This document shows positions 30,180 to 34,951 of a stretch of 34,951 nucleotides of DNA, in pieces; position 1 is the first letter of the stretch; each line of letters opens with the position of its first letter. The stretch is from the NCBI GenBank assembly GCA_014529385.2, contig JABFUD020000304.1, forward strand, positions 1 through 34,951. The letters are read 5' to 3'. The translations under genes were made by a program, and so were the position numbers. The notes beneath the pieces are model-generated. The model saw only the letters and a list, made by a program, of their open reading frames with translations, was not told where the DNA came from and ran no database searches. The DNA is from Adiantum capillus-veneris. Lineage: Eukaryota > Streptophyta > Polypodiopsida > Polypodiales > Pteridaceae.

Positions 30180-31966
30180 CGTCCTAAAAAACGAACATAA
30201 GAAAATGTTTCTTAAGTGCGGAGACATTCTCCCATGTAGAACCTGCTTCAGGTCTATCTAGCCATTTTACCAACACCTGTCGTCTGACATGATGTTTGGT
30301 GCAAAGCTCATGAGAATCCAAAATCTTTTCGGGCTCATGAGGGATGCTTGGCGGTTTGATAAGGTGACCTAACACCGCTCTTGTCAATGACATTATCATT
30401 CTGTCCTAACTGTTTTTGTTAATGGCTAACATGAAAAATAGGATGAACTCGTGAATGCTCTGGAAGAGCTAACTTATAGGCCACTTGACCTATACGTTTG
30501 AGAATGGTAAACGGTCCACAATAGCGTGGTGAAAGTTTAGCAACTTTTCCGTCTTCAGACTTTCTAAATGCTCCGGAACCTTGAGGAAAATCTTGTCTCC
30601 TTCTTTGAAAGTAGCAAGATGACGATGCTCATCTGTGTATTTCTTATATCGATCTTGAGCTTGCTTAGCATTCTGTCTAGCAACTCGAAGCATGTCAAAG
30701 TGGTCTTGGAGAAAATCCTTCGCTTGTTGTATCTTCTCGTTAGCCAACCCCACTGCAACGGATGATCTAGGTTGAAATCCATATAAAAGCATAAATGGAC
30801 TAAACCCTGTAGTCACATGCTTTGAACTATTATAAGCAAATTCCAATATAGGTAAGTAGTCTTCCCAATTGGTTTGCTTCTTGCTAACGTATGCTCGTAG
30901 CATATCCTCTAGCATTTGATTGACTCTTTTGGTTTGACCATCTGTTTCTGGATGATCAATCGTACTTAGATTAAGTTTAGTTTCCAACTTTTGAAACACA
31001 GCTCTCTAGAAGTGATTATTGAACTTTCGATCTCTGTCACTAATGATACTGGCTGGCAGACCGTAGAGTCTATATATATTCTCTACAAATAGCCGTGCTA
31101 ATTTTGGTGTCTTAACCGTAGTCTTAGTGGGAATGGATTGACCCATCTTTGTGAGACGGTCTACAATTACCCATATGGCATCATGGCCACGATTTGTATA
31201 GGTAGTCCTACTACAAAATCCATAGAGATACTCTCCCACTTACCTTGTGGAATCTCTAAAGTATGTTAAAGGCCACCTACCTTGAGGTGCTCTACCTTAT
31301 TGACTTGGCACTGTTCGTAGTTTAGTACATACTCTTGAACATCATGATATAAGCCTGGCCAATAAAATTGCCGTCAAACTAAGGCATACGTCTTACGAAT
31401 ACCTGGATGACCAGCACTTGGACTATCGTGACACTCAAATAAGATTTGGCGCTTAGTGTCTGAGTCCTTTGGCACACATATTCTACCCTTGTGGAGTAAG
31501 TAACCATCACCAATGGAAAATTTCTTTCATCGCTTAAGCTCTTCCTGAGTAGGGGTGGAGCTCTGTGTGTTGGAGTTTTTATCTGCGCCGCGTGCAGAGA
31601 CATGTTGGTCTGGCTGTATAGAGACAGTGAGTGTGAGCCTTGTTCCTTGGACTGCTTGAGTCATGCGAGCTTGGGTTCCTTGAACCGTGCCACTTGTGGC
31701 TCCTCGAGCCATCATCTGTGAATTCATAAATTTCACAAGTACCTCAGTAAGATTTATAACATTTGCATTGAACGCAGAAAGGTTGTGTTCAAGTACGCTT
31801 TGGCGACTTACCAAATTCTTGAAAGCAGCCATATCTACAAGACCATGATCTCCTAGATCATCATCATCATGCATATTAGTGTCAAAAAACCACCTGTAGT
31901 GCCCTGATTTTGATCTACGTGCTCAAAATCAAAAGTGTGCGTAGGTGGGATATCCTCATTGGCCAT
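30180..31966 (-). pseudogene. gypsy-4 gag N-terminus joined to integrase and chromodomain
   Basis: The start is ATG at 31966-31964 (MANEDIPPTHTFDFEHVD). A frameshift leads to VDMAAFKN, then the coiled-coil SVLEHNLSAFNANVINLTE, the same gag N-terminus as the outer gypsy. At 31527 the frame TPTQEELKR meets a TGA. It continues without frame change into FSIGDGYLLHKGRICVP, the start of the integrase region. HDSPSAGHPGIRKTYA (zinc finger) follows. The integrase core shows AIWVIVDRLTKMGQ, SDRDRKFNNHF and DHPETDGQTKRVNQ, then LEFAYNSSKHVTTGFSPF. The tail VLVKWLDRPEAGSTWENVS is a chromodomain. Several stops separate blocks. Confidence 0.85.
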
Positions 31967-32676
31967 GGTAAACACACACTAATGTAAAGAGAGAAAAAAA
32001 AACATCAACTTATACCTTGTAAAGCTTGAAGTCTTTGTGTTTTTTATGCTCGACGATTTGCGTTGTATGCGAACCTCGCCTGGCGAAAATTGTAGTGCTT
32101 TACGTGTCATTTGTCATAAGAACACCTTTGTTGATTCTTCACAAAAACTCTATCGTTTTTGTGAAGGCTTTTGTTCACTTTGAAGCTACCTCCTTGAGGA
32201 AAAAGAATTTTTGAAGAAAAACTTGCCTTCCTCCAAGAAGTGAAAAGGAAGGGTGAAACTACTTCCTTGAAGTTTGAAGCTTTACCTTTCCTTCTAGCTT
32301 TCTTATCAACAGAAGTATGCTATCTTTCCTTGTTATACACAACAAGGCTAAATAGCTTGATGGTAAAGTCTTGACCTCTTATCCTCATGGGGTGGGTTTC
32401 AATCCTCCTTCATGCAAGGGTTAAGCGGGCTTTCCTATGCGCACAGCCAACGGAGCCTTCAGAGCCTCGGTGCTGTAGAGTTGTCGGTCGAGTTTGCCTT
32501 GGTCGCTCGTTGTGGGGTGGAGCGCCTACGGCCGGCCTGTCTTCGTGCGTTGTGCACAAAAAATTGTGCTTGTCTTCTTTTTGCTGCACAACGGAGACGT
32601 CGCTGCCTCTGTCTCCAAATCGTGGGAGAGAAGCAACGCGTCACATGCAACCCGTTTGTCTTCTTTCCCAAAAATA
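31967..32676 (-). other. gypsy-4 leader
   Basis: About 710 bp between PBS and gag start. Open frames on both strands near 32387-32795 have no domain and opposing frames of similar length, so they are not called as genes. Confidence 0.5.
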
Positions 32677-32688
32677 GCTCGGATACCA
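32677..32688 (-). other. Primer-binding site of gypsy-4
   Basis: The minus strand reads TGGTATCCGAGC one base after the LTR end. It differs from the initiator-tRNA-Met PBS TGGTATCAGAGC at two positions. Confidence 0.7.
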
Positions 32689-32689
32689 G

Positions 32690-32811
32690 TGAAATGGTGG
32701 TGGTAATGTGTGTGCTAGTCTCCACCCAACTGTGCTATCTTATAGCCTCCCCCAGCGTACACACTGTTTGGCCGTGCCGGTGGCCTTGTCCATAGGACCC
32801 ATGTCCTTACA
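32690..32811 (-). repeat. 5' LTR of gypsy-4
   Basis: 122 bp matching 30030-30152. It is also the first part of the tandem unit 32685-33163. Confidence 0.85.
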
Positions 32812-33168
32812 GAGAAACTAGAAGCTACCAAAGAGGGTCAAGAAGGATGCACTAAAGTAAGGGCTCCAAATCCCCAAGAAAACAATTGAAGAGGAGAGGA
32901 TGAGACATGCACCTAGATTAAATGTGAGAGTCACACGCAAACTTGAGAAGGCCCGCTCTACACCCAAGAGGATGGGAGGACATTGTGCACACACCAGGAT
33001 TTCAACAAGAGGGATCACCCCCGTCCTCAAACCTTGGAGATAATGTACTCCATGAAGAAGAGGGTCTTCATCATAAAATTTCGAGATGGGGAAGCCCACA
33101 CAACAGTCATGAAGTAGGTGTTCAGACTCGAAGGCTTGGAGCACTCCCCCTTTCCTAGATGATGCCAG

Positions 33169-33291
33169 TGAAAGGACGGTGGTAATGCATGTGTTAGTCT
33201 CCACCCAAGCGTGCTATCTTATAGCCTCCCCCTAGTGTACACACCGTCTGGCCGTGCCAGTGGCCTTGCCCCTAGGACCCACGTACTTACA
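33169..33291 (-). repeat. Third gypsy-4 LTR copy, inside the tandem duplication
   Basis: 123 bp, TGAAAGGACGG...GTACTTACA. It has no internal domain of its own and is followed by the same GAGAAACTAG flank as the copy at 32690-32811. Confidence 0.88.
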
Positions 33292-33640
33292 GAGAAACTA
33301 GAAGCTACCAAAGAGGGTCAAGAAGGATGCACTAACGTAAGGGCTCCAAATCCCCAAGAAAACAATTGAAGAGGAGAGGATGAGACACGCACCTAGATTA
33401 AATGTGAGTCACACACAAACTTGAGAAGGACGGCTCTACACCCAAGAGGATGGAGGACATTGTGCACATGCCAAGATTTCAACAAGAGGGATCACCCCCG
33501 TCCTCAAACCTTGGAGATAATGTACTCCATGAAGAAGAGGGTCTTCATCATAAAATTTCGAGATGAGGAAGTCCACACGACAATCATGAAGAAGGTGTTC
33601 ATACTCAAAGGCTTGGAGCACCCCCCGTTTCCTAGATGAT

Positions 33641-34059
33641 GATGCAAGTTGAGCATAGAAGAGTATTTTTGTTGAAGGTGTTGTCTAGGAAAGAAGGAAA
33701 AACAACCTTCTACATGGGTGGTTGGTTTATCAATGATGTCCAACCCATGGATTAATGGCTTGGGGCCTATGGAACACACACTAATCCATGGAAATTCGGA
33801 ATTGCAATGAATCATTATGGGCACATCTTGGACGACTAGAGCATGTGATGGAGAGGAGGAACATTCTACTATTGAGTGGCATTGAGAGAGAGGGATGACA
33901 TGCTTTGTACATGGAGTACATACATGGACATGAGACACGATGGTGGACTATCTAGTTACATCATTTTCTATCCTATCACACCCCAATGGCACATCTAATA
34001 CATATATGGTATTCTCACTAGCGATGAACGAGTTGTGGAAATCGATATTGAGAAATTGT
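33641..34059. other. Spacer with a 10-bp perfect inverted repeat; no gene recognised
   Basis: CCATGGATTA at 33745-33754 and TAATCCATGG at 33782-33791 can pair with a 27-base loop. Nothing else is recognised. The right part borders a copia RT fragment. Confidence 0.5.
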
Positions 34060-34951
34060 TTATTTGGTATATTTTATTAATGATGCAATGAGGATTTTTA
34101 TATCAATCATGATCGCAGGATCACTAATATCATGAAGACTCAATTTTAAACCTGTTTCCATGGGAGTAGCAATAGGTTTGCAGTCCTCAAGTCCAAACTT
34201 ACACAACAATGTCTCTATGTAACTTGTTTGACACAAGGCAATACCACCATCACACTGCTTAAATTGTATGCCCAAGTAATGATGGAACATCCCCTTAATA
34301 CTTCACCTTGAAAGTAGCATTTAAATCAACCTTAAAGTAAAAATATGTGTCTCATTGTGTTCAGTGATTAGCAAATCATCAACATAAAGAATGATGATGA
34401 GAAGTACATCACCCTCATGCTTTACAGCCAAAGTGATTTTTGTTGGAATGTTACAAAAGCCTTGTTTAACCAAATGAGTGTCAACTTTCTCATTCCAAGC
34501 ACGAGGAGATTGCTTTAACCCATACAAAGCTTTCTTACATTTGCACACTTTATCTTCCTGCCCTTTAATGAAAAAATCATAAGGCTGCGTTACATAAACT
34601 TTCTCAAATATATCGCCATTCAAGAAAGTAGTAACAATATTTGATTGATGTACATCCCATCCAAAATGAGTTGCCAATGCACATAGAAAACGCACAGTAT
34701 TCATACAACAAGTGAGAGCAAAAGTCTCTTCATAATCAATGGCTTGCTACTATGCATAACATTTTGCAACAAGTCGATCAAGTTTTCTAAGGATCCATCT
34801 CGCCATCCGGCTTACATTTCAATTTGTAGACCCACTTAATACCAATGGCGCTTTTGCCAGCAGGAAAAGTCCATGTTGTCATTTTCTAATAAGTTGTATC
34901 ATATTCGGATTGCATGGCCCATCCAATTTTTGAATTTTGTGCTTCATCAAA
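34060..34951 (-). pseudogene. pol: Ty1/copia reverse transcriptase fragment (copia-2), runs off the window
   Basis: Reading leftward from the window edge: KSAIGIKWVYKLKCKPDGE near 34800-34860 and YEETFA near 34720. MNTVRFLCALATHFGWDVHQ and FLNGDIFEKVYVTQP follow, then KKALYGLKQSPRAWN and the catalytic LYVDDLLI (about 34370-34395). After a frame change come HYLGIQFKQCDGGI, SYIETLLCKFGLED and PIATPMETGLKLS. It ends near 34060 before RNase H. Unlike copia-1, it keeps YVDD. Stops near 34730-34780 and a frameshift near 34310 make it a pseudogene. No LTR is visible. Confidence 0.88.

Larger units (their letters stand above)
30030..32811 (-). mobile_element. Compact Ty3/gypsy deletion derivative with ~122-bp LTRs (gypsy-4)
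   Basis: LTRs at 30030-30152 and 32690-32811 enclose only about 2.5 kb. PPT lies next to the left LTR and PBS next to the right. Coding sequence jumps from the gag N-terminus straight to the integrase zinc-finger region, so the gag core, protease, RT and RNase H are missing. A chromodomain ends it. Flanking bases (CGGGA and GAGAA) are not a clean target duplication. LTRs differ by about ten positions by eye. Such an element could move only in trans. Confidence 0.85.
32685..33640. repeat. 479-bp tandem duplication carrying an LTR and its flank
   Basis: Unit 1 (32685-33163) and unit 2 (33164-33640) each hold CCAGTGAAA (the PBS edge), the 122/123-bp gypsy-4 LTR, and about 350 bp of flank starting GAGAAACTAG. 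They end at TTTCCTAGATGAT. Differences are few (for example a 2-base deletion near 33406). Because unit 2 includes PBS-edge bases, it copied the 5' LTR junction and did not arise from a new insertion. Confidence 0.9.

Noticed and set aside
32387-32795. Overlapping open frames on both strands with Cys/Arg-rich products
   Set aside because: They lie in the gypsy-4 leader and LTR, on both strands at similar length, with no domain.
32685-33640. CRISPR-like or satellite array
   Set aside because: There are only two long units and no short regular repeat-spacer pattern; it is a simple tandem duplication.

Overview
The window is eukaryotic nuclear DNA, almost certainly from a land plant with a repeat-rich genome. 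The evidence is one spliced plant-type gene with GT-AG introns, Ty3/gypsy, Ty1/copia and LINE retroelements with plant-style domain order, and LTR primer-binding sites complementary to initiator-tRNA-Met. The LINE C-terminus and the gypsy gag types suggest a fern or other non-seed plant, but that is a guess. No bacterial features, tRNA, rRNA or CRISPR array were seen.

Layout. 1-2790: a decayed Ty3/gypsy element (+) with gag, protease, RT and the start of RNase H. 3312-5735: the only host gene, a THUMPD1/Tan1-type tRNA-acetylation cofactor. Five exons through the stop codon are present and the N-terminal exon(s) are missing, so the upstream gypsy probably sits in an intron. 5736-7690: no gene recognised. 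About 7690-10184: a decayed LINE. 10315-10374: (AG)30. 10430-29544: a nested LTR-retrotransposon stack. 29545-30029: an unidentified lysine-rich coding-like fragment. 30030-32811: a compact gypsy deletion derivative with LTRs of about 122 bp, followed by a 479-bp tandem duplication. 34060-34951: a Ty1/copia RT fragment (-) that runs off the window.

The nest, oldest to youngest. An outer (+) gypsy contributes gag (10805-12678) and integrase/chromodomain/PPT/3' LTR (27707-29544). Into its gag went a solo LTR (11666-12419, TSD TAGGG). At its gag-protease junction lies a large (-) gypsy (12679-27706) with 1.58-1.59 kb LTRs, PBS and PPT. That element carries a second solo LTR of the same family in its leader (25310-26030, TSD CTACT) and a Ty1/copia element in its RT (17173-22587, TSD TCCTA). 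The two copia LTRs are almost identical, yet the copia RT lacks its YVDD core, as expected of an element moved in trans. The outer element's protease-RT-RNase H and the last 11 bp of the right gypsy LTR are missing, which points to a deletion at that junction.

The THUMP gene is the only plausible functional host locus. All retroelement reading frames show stops, frameshifts or deletions. Frame joins and splice sites were read by eye and not tested by alignment.
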